Of a stretch of 64,000 nucleotides of DNA, positions 1 to 8,980 are shown piece after piece. The translations under genes and the position numbers were made by a program. Each line of letters opens with the position of its first letter. Positions within the stretch are counted from its first letter, which is position 1. Below the pieces are notes generated by a model. The model was not told where the DNA came from and searched no databases. It saw only the letters and a program-made list of their open reading frames with translations. The stretch comes from Massilia soli (GTDB lineage: Bacteria; Pseudomonadota; Gammaproteobacteria; Burkholderiales; Burkholderiaceae_D), in NCBI RefSeq assembly GCF_016809835.1, contig NZ_JAFBIL020000001.1, positions 248,001-312,000 of the forward strand, given 5' to 3'.

Positions 1-1376
1 GCTTCGCCGTGCAGCCATTTGCCGTAGCCCAGGCCATTTTCAATCGCGTGGCCGAAGGTGTGGCCGAAATTGAGGATCGCGCGCAGGCCGCTTTCGCGTT
101 CGTCCTGGCGCACGATGTCGGCCTTGATCTCGCACGAGCGCGCGATCGCGTGGGCCAGCGCGGTCTGGTCGCGCGCCAGCAGCTTGCCGATGTTTTGTTC
201 GATCCAGTCGAAGAACGGCGTGTCGATGATGGCGCCGTGCTTGATCACTTCGGCCAGGCCGGCCGACAGCTCGCGCTCGGGCAGCGTCGCCAGGGTGCCG
301 GTGTCGGCGAACACGGCGCGCGGCTGGTAGAAGGCGCCGATCATGTTCTTGCCAAGCGGATGATTGATGCCGGTCTTGCCGCCGACCGAGGAATCGACCT
401 GCGACAGCAAGGTCGTCGGCACCTGCACGAACGGCACGCCGCGCATGTAGCTCGAAGCGGCATAGCCGGTCAGGTCGCCGATCACGCCGCCGCCCAGCGC
501 CACCATGGTGACCTTGCGGTCGCATTTGCTGGCCAGCAGCGCGTCGAACACCTGCATCAGCGAGTCCCAGTTCTTGTACTGCTCGCCGTCGGGCAGGATG
601 ATCTCGATCACTTCGCGGCCGGCTGCGCGCAGCGGCGCGGCGACTTGTTCGAGGTACAGCGGCGCGACGGTGGTGTTGGTGACGATGGCCACCTGGCGGC
701 CCTCGACATGGCGTACCAGCAGCCCGGCGTTTTGCAGCAGGCCGGAACCGATCGCGATCGGGTAGCTGCGCTCGCCGAGATTGACGTTCAGGGTGGTGTT
801 GGATGCTTCGTTCATCGCGCCTCGCGGTTCGGGTTTCACACCTGTCCGCGGATGCGGCGCGTTGAGCGCCTCCAGCTGGTTCAGGATGGTCTGAACCATC
901 GATTGTACGTTAGGGCGGCCGGTGTCGATGACGAGGTCCGCAACTTCGCGGTACAGCGGCTCGCGCTGCGAGGTGAGCTCTTCGAGCCGGCCGCGCGGGT
1001 CGGCCGTCTGCAGCAGCGGACGGTTCTTGTCGTGGGCGGTGCGCGCCATGATGCTGTTGACGTTCGCGCGCAGGTAGACGACGGTGCCGCGCGCCTTGAG
1101 CAGGGCGCGGGTTTCCGGATTGAGCACCGCGCCGCCGCCGGTCGCCAGCACGATGCCCTGGCGCGCGGTGAGGTCGCGAATCACATCTGCCTCGCGGCGC
1201 CGAAAGCTCGGCTCTCCCTCGATCTCGAAGATCCACGGAATCGATGCGCCGGTGCGGGCCTCGATCTCGTGGTCGGAATCGATGAACTGCTTGCCCAGCT
1301 TGCGGGCAAGGATGCGGCCGATGGTGGTCTTGCCGGCCCCCATCAGGCCTATCAGGAAGATATTTTCAGAACTCAA
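1..1376 (-). CDS. aroKB: Bifunctional shikimate kinase / 3-dehydroquinate synthase (AroKB fusion), 3' end outside window
   Basis: Two shikimate-pathway enzymes read as one open frame. Residues 1 to about 170 are a shikimate kinase: Walker [10 protein letters not shown] at 10-18, a DSDHEIE substrate segment and a [11 protein letters not shown] motif. A Pro/Arg-rich linker follows. From the internal Met at residue 188 (positions 813-815) comes 3-dehydroquinate synthase, with [10 protein letters not shown] for NAD and EVIKHGA and [11 protein letters not shown] for the metal site. I translated the junction codon by codon and saw no stop, so either one fused protein is made or AroB restarts at the internal ATG. 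The frame opens at TTG (1374-1376), directly after the TAA of the upstream gene; the next Met lies inside Walker A and is too late. AroB lacks roughly 90 C-terminal residues because the window ends. Fused AroKB proteins are, as I recall, annotated in some related bacteria. Confidence 0.85.
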   Translation of the reverse strand, partial: MSSENIFLIGLMGAGKTTIGRILARKLGKQFIDSDHEIEARTGASIPWIFEIEGEPSFRRREADVIRDLTARQGIVLATGGGAVLNPETRALLKARGTVVYLRANVNSIMARTAHDKNRPLLQTADPRGRLEELTSQREPLYREVADLVIDTGRPNVQSMVQTILNQLEALNAPHPRTGVKPEPRGAMNEASNTTLNVNLGERSYPIAIGSGLLQNAGLLVRHVEGRQVAIVTNTTVAPLYLEQVAAPLRAAGREVIEIILPDGEQYKNWDSLMQVFDALLASKCDRKVTMVALGGGVIGDLTGYAASSYMRGVPFVQVPTTLLSQVDSSVGGKTGINHPLGKNMIGAFYQPRAVFADTGTLATLPERELSAGLAEVIKHGAIIDTPFFDWIEQNIGKLLARDQTALAHAIARSCEIKADIVRQDERESGLRAILNFGHTFGHAIENGLGYGKWLHGE

Positions 1377-3458
1377 TTATTGTGATTTGAACGCAAACGT
1401 TTTAGCGGTTCCTTTCGGAGTCGTGACCTTCACGACCAGGCTTCCGGATGCACATGCGGAATCGGGCTTGACGGTCACCGCGTGAATTGTACCGCCGATT
1501 GCGTTCGAGGATGGAACCGATGCGGGGACCACTTCCCCAAGGCTCAGCTTGACCAGGTCGATGCCGGAAATGCTAGTGTTCTCAGGCAACGGATTGTTGT
1601 TCTTGTCGTGCAAGCGGAAATACAGGGTACGGGCACCGCAGGATGCGCCGGCCACGCCAGCGATTTCATCGACGGCGCCATCGGCTGTCGCCCAGTCGCG
1701 GCAGACGTCGCCGGTGCACACCTGGCGCTTCAGGAACGGGGTCGACTCGCTGAACACGATGACGGTCGAGGCGCTGATGTAGTTGATGCCCCACTTGCCG
1801 TTGCCGGTAGCGCGGTACACCGTGCTGTTATACGGAATCGGCAGGTCGCCTGAGGCGGCGGAATAGACGCCGTCTTCGCCCGTGTCGAGGAACGGATCGC
1901 TCAGGTCGGCAAACGGCTCGCCGCCGGACAGGCAGGTGTCGACCAGCGGACGGTAGACGGCTGGGACAGCGCCGTTGGCGTCGACGAAGCTGGTGCAGCT
2001 GTACTGGCCGTCACCATTCAGGTCGGTGAAGTTCTCGATGCCCTGGACGAAGGCCAGCACGGTGACGCGGCCGTTGGCCGGGCGGAAGTTCTGCGAGATC
2101 AGGTCAACCTTGCAGCCGCCATCCTTGGTGGTGCAGGCGCCCTGCGCCGCGGTGCCAACGGCGCCGCCTTCGGTGATGAAGTTGACTGCGGTGTTATCGG
2201 AGATCGGATTGCCGTACTGGTCGGCGAGCCTGATGTTGATTTCCGACTTTTCGCCGTCGTAGTTGCCGCCTTCGATGTTATGGCTCGAAGCGCTGATCGA
2301 CATCGCCTTCATGATCGGCAGGCCGGTCGAAATCGTCAGCGCGTCGGACAGGCCGCTGATGGTCGAACCATTGCGGGTCGCTTCGGCGATCACGCGCACC
2401 GGGGTCGGGATGGTGCCCGACGACACCGTCGTCGTCACGCGGCCGGTCGCATCGGTAGTGGCGCTGGCTGGCAGTACGGTCAGGCCGCCGGTGTTGGTGG
2501 TAGCGCGGAAGTTGACGTCCACGCCGGCCAGGCCGTTGTTGTTGCGGTCGACCACGCGGAAGGTCAGCACTGCCGCTTCCTTGCGTCCCAGGCCGCCCGA
2601 TCCCTTCAGCACGATCGAGGTGCCTTGCAGGTCGGAGCCGATAAACTGCATGGTGCCGATGTTGGCGGCGTCGACGTCGATATTGACGCTCTGCGACGAG
2701 TTGCCGATCGAGGCGGTGATGCGGTCGGTGCCGCGCAGGCAGCCGTTGTTGGTGTAGGTCGCGGTCTGAACGCCATTGGCGAGCGCGCCCATGACGATGG
2801 TGGCCGAGCCGTCGCCCACGCACAGCGAGGTCAGGGTCAGACCGGGTACGCTGGTGGCAGGCTGGCCGCCGCTGGTGACAGGAATATTGATCGCCACGGT
2901 GCTGAAGGCCGGCAGCTTGCCCGCTGGCGCAGGCGTGAGGGTCAGCGCGCCAACGGTCAGCGGGGCCGCGCCGACGGCGAGGTTGACGCTTCCCGTGGCG
3001 GTCTTGCCGGCGACTACGCCTTCGGCGGTGATCGCCACGGCGCCGGCCGCGGTCACGCTGGTCGGCTTGACGCTGATGACGGCGGTGCCGGTGGCATCGG
3101 TAAGGGCCGAGCCGGAGGATGGCGTGAACTCGACCAGCGCGGCGTCCGACGCGGTGAACTTGACGATCGCGTTGGAAGCGGCGATGCCGGTGCTGTCGGT
3201 CAGCTTGACGCGTACCTGGCCGGTCTGGCCGCCGGACAGCGAGTTGACCGAGGCGCCGCTGCCATCGACGACGCTGACGGTCAAGCGCGGCTCGCCTACT
3301 GCTGTGCCGGTGCCAGGAGTGGTGGTGCCGCCGCCCCCGCCCACCGCGCCGGGATTGCCGCCGCCGCCGCCGCACGCGGCCAGCGCCAGCGCCAAGGTGG
3401 CGCAGATAAGCAGTTTAAGAGGCGGGAGACCCGGAGTGACGGCGGCGGTATGCGACAT
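1377..3458 (-). CDS. Putative surface lipoprotein with bacterial Ig-like (Big_1) repeats
   Basis: 693 aa. A hydrophobic N-terminus ends in a lipobox LAAC with the acylated Cys at about residue 29, followed by a Gly-rich tether (30-48). The rest is a string of beta-sandwich repeats of the invasin/intimin Big_1 type, recognisable by phrases such as DSTGIAASNAIVKFT, TDATGTAVISV and DRNNNGLAGVDVNF at about 60-165, 270-375 and 385-470. No catalytic motif is visible. It lies 34 nt after pilQ and its stop codon abuts the aroKB start, so it sits inside the usual pilQ-aroK operon. A role at the outer surface, perhaps adhesion or support of the pilus/secretin, is inferred from position only. AGGA about 10 nt upstream supports this start. 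Confidence 0.8.
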   Translation of the reverse strand: MSHTAAVTPGLPPLKLLICATLALALAACGGGGGNPGAVGGGGGTTTPGTGTAVGEPRLTVSVVDGSGASVNSLSGGQTGQVRVKLTDSTGIAASNAIVKFTASDAALVEFTPSSGSALTDATGTAVISVKPTSVTAAGAVAITAEGVVAGKTATGSVNLAVGAAPLTVGALTLTPAPAGKLPAFSTVAINIPVTSGGQPATSVPGLTLTSLCVGDGSATIVMGALANGVQTATYTNNGCLRGTDRITASIGNSSQSVNIDVDAANIGTMQFIGSDLQGTSIVLKGSGGLGRKEAAVLTFRVVDRNNNGLAGVDVNFRATTNTGGLTVLPASATTDATGRVTTTVSSGTIPTPVRVIAEATRNGSTISGLSDALTISTGLPIMKAMSISASSHNIEGGNYDGEKSEINIRLADQYGNPISDNTAVNFITEGGAVGTAAQGACTTKDGGCKVDLISQNFRPANGRVTVLAFVQGIENFTDLNGDGQYSCTSFVDANGAVPAVYRPLVDTCLSGGEPFADLSDPFLDTGEDGVYSAASGDLPIPYNSTVYRATGNGKWGINYISASTVIVFSESTPFLKRQVCTGDVCRDWATADGAVDEIAGVAGASCGARTLYFRLHDKNNNPLPENTSISGIDLVKLSLGEVVPASVPSSNAIGGTIHAVTVKPDSACASGSLVVKVTTPKGTAKTFAFKSQ

Positions 3459-3492
3459 GTTGAATCCTGATTTTTATTGTGTTGGGTTGTAC

Positions 3493-5682
3493 TTAGCGGC
3501 CGGTGACGCGGTCGGCAACGATCTTCGGCGTGATGAAGACCAGCAGTTCAGTCTTGCTGGTGGTGCGTCCGGTGGTCTTGAACAGGTAGCCCAGCACCGG
3601 CACGTCGCCAAGGAAAGGCACCTTGTTTTCGGAGTTCGATTCGGTTTGCTGGTAAATGCCGCCCAGGACCACGGTGCCGCCGTTTTCAACCATCACCTTG
3701 GTCTTCACGTGCTGGGTATTGATGGCGAAGCCGGCGCGGGTTTCCTCGCCTTTCGAATCCTTGTTGACGTCGACGTCGAGCACCACATTGCCGTCCGGGG
3801 TGATCTGCGGCGTCACTTCCAGGCGCAGGTTGGCCTTCTTGAAGGTGATCGAGGTGGCGCCGCTGCTGGTGGCGACCTGGTAAGGCAGTTCGATACCCTG
3901 CTCGATCACGGCCAGCATCTTGTCTTCGGTGACCACGCGCGGGCTCGAGATGATCTTGCCCTTGCCGTCAGCTTCCAGCGCCGACAGCTCCAGGTTCAGG
4001 AAGCGGTTGGCCGCCGACGAGAACAGGCTGAAGGCCACGGTGGCCGGCGACTGGCCGCCGATGCCCGCTGCCGGCAGGTTGATGAACTGGGTATTGGTAT
4101 AAGCGTCGCCGGTGTCCGGGGTCTGGCCGGTGACCTGGCCCACGCCGGTGATGTTGCCGCCGATGGCGACCCGCTCGTTGCCCTTGACCTGGTAGCCAGG
4201 GTCGCCGCCGCGGAAGCCGCGCAGGTCGGCAAAGCCAAGCTTGGCGCCGAGGTTGCGCGAGAAGCCGTCGCTCGCTTCCACCAGGCGCGCTTCGATCACC
4301 ACCTGGCGCGAGGCCACGTCGGTTTTCAAAATCAGCTTGCGGATGTCTTCGATCTTCGACGGGATGTCGGTGACGAACAGCTGGTTGGTGCGCGGATCGA
4401 TGATCGCACTGCCGCGCTTGGACAGCACGCGGTTCTGGTTGTTCTCGGCGCCGCCGGCAGCCGCGCCGCCGTTGGCGTCGAGGCCGAACACGGTACGGAA
4501 CGACTCAGCCTTCTGGTAGTTCAGCTGGAAGATCTCCGAGCGCAGCGGCTCCAGGTCGGCGATCTGCGCGCGCTGCTCGAGTTCGAGCTTTTCCTTGGTC
4601 AGCAGTTCATCCTTTGGCGCGATCCACAGCACGTTGCCGTTCTTGCGCATGTCCAGGCCCTTGGCCTGCAGGACCACGTCGAGCGCCTGGTCCCACGGCA
4701 CTTCGCGCAGGCGCAGGGTCAGGTTGCCGGTGACCGAGTCGCTGGTGATGATGTTCAGGCCCGAGATGTCGGCGATCGCCTGCAGTGCGGCGCGCACTTC
4801 CACGTTCTGGAAGTTGAACGACAGCTTTTCGCCGCGATAGCCCTGGGTGCCCTGGGTCAGGCGGTTCGGGTCTTCCTTGATCGGCTTGACGTCGACCACC
4901 AGCTGGGTCTCGCTCTGGTAGACGCTTTGCTCCCACAGGCCGTTCGCCTCGATCGTCATGCGCACGTTGTCGCCTTGCGAGGCGGTGGTGATCAGGCCGA
5001 CCGGGGTACCGAAATCGGTGACGTCGAGGCGCCGGCGCAGCGTTTCAGGCAGTCCGGTCTTGAGGAAATCGACGATGATCTTGCCGCCGACCTGGCGCAC
5101 ATCGACCGCCACCTGGTTGTTCGGCAGGTCGACCACGACACGGCCTTCGCCGTTGGCGCCGCGGCGGAAATCGAGGTCGCGCAGCAGCGGGCGAACCGCC
5201 GGCGCCGCGGCAACCGGCGCCGCCACGGGCACGCCGCTGCGGTCGACTGCCTGGGCCACGCCGCCGCTGCCTTCCACCGTCAGGATCACGGAGTTGCCGT
5301 CGATCGCGGTGGCGTAGTTCAGCGGGCGTTTCAGGTTCAGCACCAGGCGCGTACGTTCGCCGGCCTGCACCACATTGACGTTGCGGACATCGCCAAGGTT
5401 CACTTCCTGGGTGCTCTTGCCGGTGGCGTTGGCGGTGGCGCCGAAGTCCAGCGCGATGCGGCTCGGATTGGTGATCGAGAAGCCGATCGGGGCGCGCGCC
5501 GGCGCATTTTTCATCGCGATGTTGACGATGACGTTGGCGCCTTGCTGGTTGGCCGTGATCGATTCGATCGCATTTTCCTGCGCCAGCGCCGCGCCACTGG
5601 CGACGACCATAGCGAGCCATGCGCCCATGCGTACTGCGATCCCCGTCAGCGAGGCGGCGCCATTCATTCGTAATGCGATCAT
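3493..5682 (-). CDS. pilQ: Type IV pilus secretin PilQ
   Basis: Outer-membrane secretin through which type IV pili pass. The 729-aa protein has a Sec signal peptide (cleavage near AALAQ, about residue 35), two AMIN peptidoglycan-binding domains (about 38-140 and 165-270), a secretin N0/N1 region starting at GEKLSFNFQNVEV, and a C-terminal secretin beta domain with VVLGGIYQQTESNSENKVPFLGDVP, the typical secretin signature. AAGGAG lies about 8 nt before the ATG. The start overlaps the end of pilP by 4 nt (ATGA), so translation is coupled. Length and domain order match betaproteobacterial PilQ. Confidence 0.96.
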   Translation of the reverse strand: MIALRMNGAASLTGIAVRMGAWLAMVVASGAALAQENAIESITANQQGANVIVNIAMKNAPARAPIGFSITNPSRIALDFGATANATGKSTQEVNLGDVRNVNVVQAGERTRLVLNLKRPLNYATAIDGNSVILTVEGSGGVAQAVDRSGVPVAAPVAAAPAVRPLLRDLDFRRGANGEGRVVVDLPNNQVAVDVRQVGGKIIVDFLKTGLPETLRRRLDVTDFGTPVGLITTASQGDNVRMTIEANGLWEQSVYQSETQLVVDVKPIKEDPNRLTQGTQGYRGEKLSFNFQNVEVRAALQAIADISGLNIITSDSVTGNLTLRLREVPWDQALDVVLQAKGLDMRKNGNVLWIAPKDELLTKEKLELEQRAQIADLEPLRSEIFQLNYQKAESFRTVFGLDANGGAAAGGAENNQNRVLSKRGSAIIDPRTNQLFVTDIPSKIEDIRKLILKTDVASRQVVIEARLVEASDGFSRNLGAKLGFADLRGFRGGDPGYQVKGNERVAIGGNITGVGQVTGQTPDTGDAYTNTQFINLPAAGIGGQSPATVAFSLFSSAANRFLNLELSALEADGKGKIISSPRVVTEDKMLAVIEQGIELPYQVATSSGATSITFKKANLRLEVTPQITPDGNVVLDVDVNKDSKGEETRAGFAINTQHVKTKVMVENGGTVVLGGIYQQTESNSENKVPFLGDVPVLGYLFKTTGRTTSKTELLVFITPKIVADRVTGR

Positions 5683-6221
5683 TTCGTGCTCTCCTTACTA
5701 TCCTGCAACTCCAACTTCGACATGCGCTCGACCCAATCGCCGGTGGCGTCCTGAACCACTTCTCTGATATTCACTTCCTGCTCCGTCACGCTGGTGACGA
5801 CGCCGAAATTCTGGCCGATGCGCTGTCCCGAGCGCACCTGATGCACCGCGCGGTCGATCTGCACCAGCGCGTGGTTGTTGCCGGCCTTTTGCAGCAAGCC
5901 GACCATGCGCATCGTGTCGAGCGGGAAGGTCTCGAGCAGCTCGCGGCGCCGCTCGGTGTCCGGCTTGAGCGGGTTGGTCGAACCGGCGTCGGTGCGCGCC
6001 AGTTCGGCCAGCAGCTTGTTCTGGCTGAACGGATCAATCGCGTCGCCGGCCTGGTAGGCAAACGCCGTGAAGGTTTTCGGCTCGGCCAGCGGCTTGACCG
6101 TGACCTTGGTTTTTTTCTCGGTGTCGGCCATCCACTGCTGGACTTCGCGTACATCGCGGTCGCTGCACGCGCCCAGCATGACGGCCAGCGCCAGCAGCGC
6201 GGCTTTGTTCAGGTGCGTCAT
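5679..6221 (-). CDS. pilP: Type IV pilus assembly lipoprotein PilP
   Basis: 180-aa lipoprotein with signal peptide and lipobox LGAC (Cys at about residue 19). After a flexible stretch it has the small PilP beta domain (PLKPDTERRRELLETFPLDTMRMVGLL) that docks PilNO in the inner membrane to the PilQ secretin. It overlaps pilO and pilQ by 4 nt each, which is normal in the pilMNOPQ operon. Assignment rests on the lipobox, the PLDTMRMVG motif and the position. Confidence 0.95.
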   Translation of the reverse strand: MTHLNKAALLALAVMLGACSDRDVREVQQWMADTEKKTKVTVKPLAEPKTFTAFAYQAGDAIDPFSQNKLLAELARTDAGSTNPLKPDTERRRELLETFPLDTMRMVGLLQKAGNNHALVQIDRAVHQVRSGQRIGQNFGVVTSVTEQEVNIREVVQDATGDWVERMSKLELQDSKESTK

Positions 6222-6937
6222 TTTCCCGCTCCCTTTTTCTTGGTCGGCTTGGCGGCTTTGCCCTTCTTGCCTTTTTTATCCTGCTTCTCGCGCTCGACGC
6301 GCGCCACGCGCTGGGCCTCGGCTTCTTCCTCGTCGAGGTAGCGGAACGTCTTGACCACCGCCTCCAGCATCAGGCTGCCGTCTTTCGACGTCGACAGCGC
6401 CATGTCGTTGAGTGTGACGATGCGCGGCAGGTTGGCCATGTCGCCGGCGAAAGAGCCGAGGTCGTGGTAGCTGCCGGCGATCTTGATGTTGATCGGCAGT
6501 TCGGCGTAATAATCGCGCACCACCACCTGGCCAGGCTTGAACAGCTCGAACTGCAGCCCACGGCCGACGCCGGCCTGGTTGATGTCCGACAGCAGCGCCG
6601 CCATTTCGGCCTTGCTTGGCAACTGCTTCTCAAGGCGCGAGACATACTGGTCGACCTGCAGCTTCTGCGCTTCCAGCGCCTCCAGGTTGATCGCCTGGGC
6701 GATCTTGGTGGTGTACTCGGCGCGCAGCTTGGCTTCCTGCTTGGCGCCGGCTTCCTGCTCGTCGAACTGCGAACTCCAGTAAGCGAAATAGCCAAGCACG
6801 ATCACCACCGCCATCACGCCGAGCGCCAGCAGCAGGCGCGGGGCCAGCGGCCACTGGCCCGGATGGCGCCCCTGCAGCCCCTGGAACTGCGACTGCAGCG
6901 AATGCGACAGGTCTTTCAAATCGATGTTCTTGCTCAT
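6218..6937 (-). CDS. pilO: Type IV pilus inner-membrane platform protein PilO
   Basis: 239 aa: short cytoplasmic N-terminus, one transmembrane helix (about 33-53, LLLALGVMAVVIVLGYFAYW), a coiled-coil segment (about 60-125) and a periplasmic ferredoxin-like domain. The C-terminus is a Lys-rich tail (EKQDKKGKKGKAAKPTKKK) longer than in many homologues. PilO forms heterodimers with PilN in the alignment subcomplex between pilus motor and secretin. It overlaps pilN and pilP by 4 nt on each side. Confidence 0.95.
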   Translation of the reverse strand: MSKNIDLKDLSHSLQSQFQGLQGRHPGQWPLAPRLLLALGVMAVVIVLGYFAYWSSQFDEQEAGAKQEAKLRAEYTTKIAQAINLEALEAQKLQVDQYVSRLEKQLPSKAEMAALLSDINQAGVGRGLQFELFKPGQVVVRDYYAELPINIKIAGSYHDLGSFAGDMANLPRIVTLNDMALSTSKDGSLMLEAVVKTFRYLDEEEAEAQRVARVEREKQDKKGKKGKAAKPTKKKGAGK

Positions 6938-7557
6938 GGCTTGCCTCCGCCTGCGCCCGCGGCGGCGCCTGCCGCAGCTTCCGCTGCCGCATCGATATCG
7001 CGCGGACGCTTGATGCTCACGCCGAGCGTGAACTCGACCACCTTGCGGCCGGCCTTGTTTTTATCCAGGCTGACGGCACGCACCTCGGTCAGGTCAGGAC
7101 GCTCCAGCCACTGTGAATTGCCGGCCAGGTTGCGCAGCAGTTCAGCGACGCGCTCCTGCGACTGGGCGAAGCCGGTCACCGTGACGCGCTGGCCTTCCTG
7201 CTTGAACGACTTCAGGTAGACGCCCTCCGGGGTCTGCCGGACCAGTTCATCGAGCAGGTAGACCGGCTGGTTGCGGTCGCCCTGCAGGTCTTCAACGGCC
7301 TGCTGGCGCGCCTTCAGCGCTTCGATTTCCTGTTTCAGGCCGGCGATCTTCTCGATCTTGACGTCCAGTTCCGCGTTGGCGTTGGCGATCACGCGGTTGC
7401 GCTCTTCCTGGATCGAGATGCGGCTGGCGTTGTAGGCGCCGACCATCAGCACCACCACCACGCCGAGCACCGCGCCCAGCACCATCAATGCGATGAATGC
7501 GGCCTGCTTCTGTTTGCGTTTGGCTTCCCGATGGGGAAGCAGGTTAATCTTGATCAT
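6934..7557 (-). CDS. pilN: Type IV pilus inner-membrane platform protein PilN
   Basis: 207 aa. It begins MIKINLLPHREAKRK; the INLLP segment is the conserved motif that PilM binds. A transmembrane helix (about 20-45), a coiled coil and a periplasmic fold follow. I chose the ATG at 7557 over an upstream in-frame start because it restores the conserved N-terminus and gives a 4-nt ATGA overlap with pilM. The C-terminus is Ala/Gly-rich. Confidence 0.95.
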   Translation of the reverse strand: MIKINLLPHREAKRKQKQAAFIALMVLGAVLGVVVVLMVGAYNASRISIQEERNRVIANANAELDVKIEKIAGLKQEIEALKARQQAVEDLQGDRNQPVYLLDELVRQTPEGVYLKSFKQEGQRVTVTGFAQSQERVAELLRNLAGNSQWLERPDLTEVRAVSLDKNKAGRKVVEFTLGVSIKRPRDIDAAAEAAAGAAAGAGGGKP

Positions 7558-8633
7558 GCGCCCGCCTTTCGCATCGCCAGCCCGCAAGCGACCAGGTAAG
7601 CCGGCGCTTCGGTGCGCAGCTGCGACTCGCGCACGCTTGATGCCAGCTGCATGCCTTTGAACGGCGACACCACGGCGCTGGAGATGCGGGTGCGGCTGGC
7701 GACGATGTCGAGCAGCCCCGGCATCAGCGCGCAGCCGCCGGCCAGGAACAGCTGGTCGATGCGGGTGTACGGTGTCGAGGTGTAGAAGAACTGAACGGCG
7801 CGGGTGACTTCAAGGGCGGCGTTCTCGAGGAAAGGGGTCAGCAATTCGGCCTGGTAGTTTTCTGGCAGGTCGCCGGCGCGCTTGCGCGCTTCGGCATCCT
7901 CGAACGACAGCCCGTAGGCGCGCACGATGTCCTGGGTAAGCTGGTTGCCGCCGAACGGCTGCTCGCGCTCGTAAATGGTGTCGCCGTCGAGCATGACCGA
8001 AATATGGGTGACCTGGGCGCCGATCTGGAACAGCGCGACGATCATGCCGGCGCCAGCCTGCGGCATCATCGCCGTCACGCGGTCGAGCGCGGCGCGGGCG
8101 GCGTACGATTCGATGTCCATCACAACCGCGGTCAGGCCCGCCGCTTCGGCCAGCGCCACGCGGTCCTCGACTTTTTCCTTGCGCGAGGCAGCCAGCATGA
8201 CTTCGATGTCGTCGGGCGAATTGGCGGCCGGGCCGATCACGTCGAAATCGAGGCTGACCTCGTCGAGCGCGAACGGGATGTACTGGCTCGCTTCGGACTC
8301 GACCTGCACTTCCAGCTGGTCTTCCGACAGGCCGGCCGGCAGGATGATCTTTTTGGTGATGACCGACGCCGGCGGCATGCCCAGCGCGGCCAGCTTGACG
8401 CGGGTGCCGCTCTTTTTCCAGACCCGGCGCACCGCCTCCGAGACCTGCTCGAGGTTTTCGATATTGCCATCGACGACGGCGCCGCGCGGCAGCGGCTCGG
8501 ACGCGTAGCGTTCCAGCCGCAGCTCGCCCTTGCCAAGCTGGGTCAGCTCAACCAGGCGAACGGTGGACGTACTGACGTCCAACCCGATCAAGGGGGGACT
8601 GGATTGCCCGAACAAGGAACCTAGATTAACCAT
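7554..8633 (-). CDS. pilM: Type IV pilus assembly actin-like ATPase PilM
   Basis: 359-aa cytoplasmic actin/FtsA-like protein. The first phosphate loop is seen in IGLDVSTSTVRLVEL and the later nucleotide-binding segment in LFLAGGCALMPGL. It is the first gene of the pilMNOPQ operon and recruits PilN through its N-terminal peptide. A GGGAGGAG Shine-Dalgarno lies about 11 nt before the ATG. The upstream stretch (8634-8760) is AT-rich compared with the genes, as expected for the operon promoter. Confidence 0.96.
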   Translation of the reverse strand: MVNLGSLFGQSSPPLIGLDVSTSTVRLVELTQLGKGELRLERYASEPLPRGAVVDGNIENLEQVSEAVRRVWKKSGTRVKLAALGMPPASVITKKIILPAGLSEDQLEVQVESEASQYIPFALDEVSLDFDVIGPAANSPDDIEVMLAASRKEKVEDRVALAEAAGLTAVVMDIESYAARAALDRVTAMMPQAGAGMIVALFQIGAQVTHISVMLDGDTIYEREQPFGGNQLTQDIVRAYGLSFEDAEARKRAGDLPENYQAELLTPFLENAALEVTRAVQFFYTSTPYTRIDQLFLAGGCALMPGLLDIVASRTRISSAVVSPFKGMQLASSVRESQLRTEAPAYLVACGLAMRKAGA

Positions 8634-8980
8634 TTACGAGCCCACTCCTCCCAATCACCAAATTTCTATTAACCTCTGAATAACTTGCTTCTCAGAAAGA
8701 TAATATTGTTTGCCTTAATGGGGTTATTTGATATAAAACCGCTATTTAGACGGCATACATAAGACAGTACATTAAATCGTAGCAACATCACTTGGGCCGT
8801 GTAAAGGTATTTCTGCATTGGAACTTTCGGGGTACGGGCGGATTCACCACACTCTGTGAACCCCGTGACATCATAGTTGTCGGCAGGTTCACAGCCCGCA
8901 TTAGGTTGCCTTAGCGAAATCGGTGTGCGCGATGCAGTGCTTTATAATGAAGCACATCAATATGTGAGAGATTGACCTGC
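8634..8980. other. Divergent intergenic region between pilM and mrcA
   Basis: 347 nt without a gene. The pilM-proximal part (about 8640-8790) is markedly AT-rich and must carry the pil operon promoter; a TATTAT box can be read on the minus strand near 8697-8702, but no convincing -35 is seen. The mrcA-proximal part carries a perfect TATAAT. No repeat or RNA gene was recognised. Confidence 0.6.
8943..8948 (+). promoter_or_regulatory. Candidate -10 box for mrcA
   Basis: A perfect TATAAT lies 32 nt before the mrcA ATG. The sequence 17 nt upstream (TCGGTG) is a poor -35, so either an activator is involved or transcription starts elsewhere. Confidence 0.45.

Noticed and set aside
2776-5673. 965-codon open frame on the plus strand opposite pilQ and the Ig-like gene
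   Set aside because: Shadow of GC-rich codon use on the coding strand: His/Arg/Val/Ala-rich, low in normal cores, no motif; pilQ on the other strand is unambiguous.
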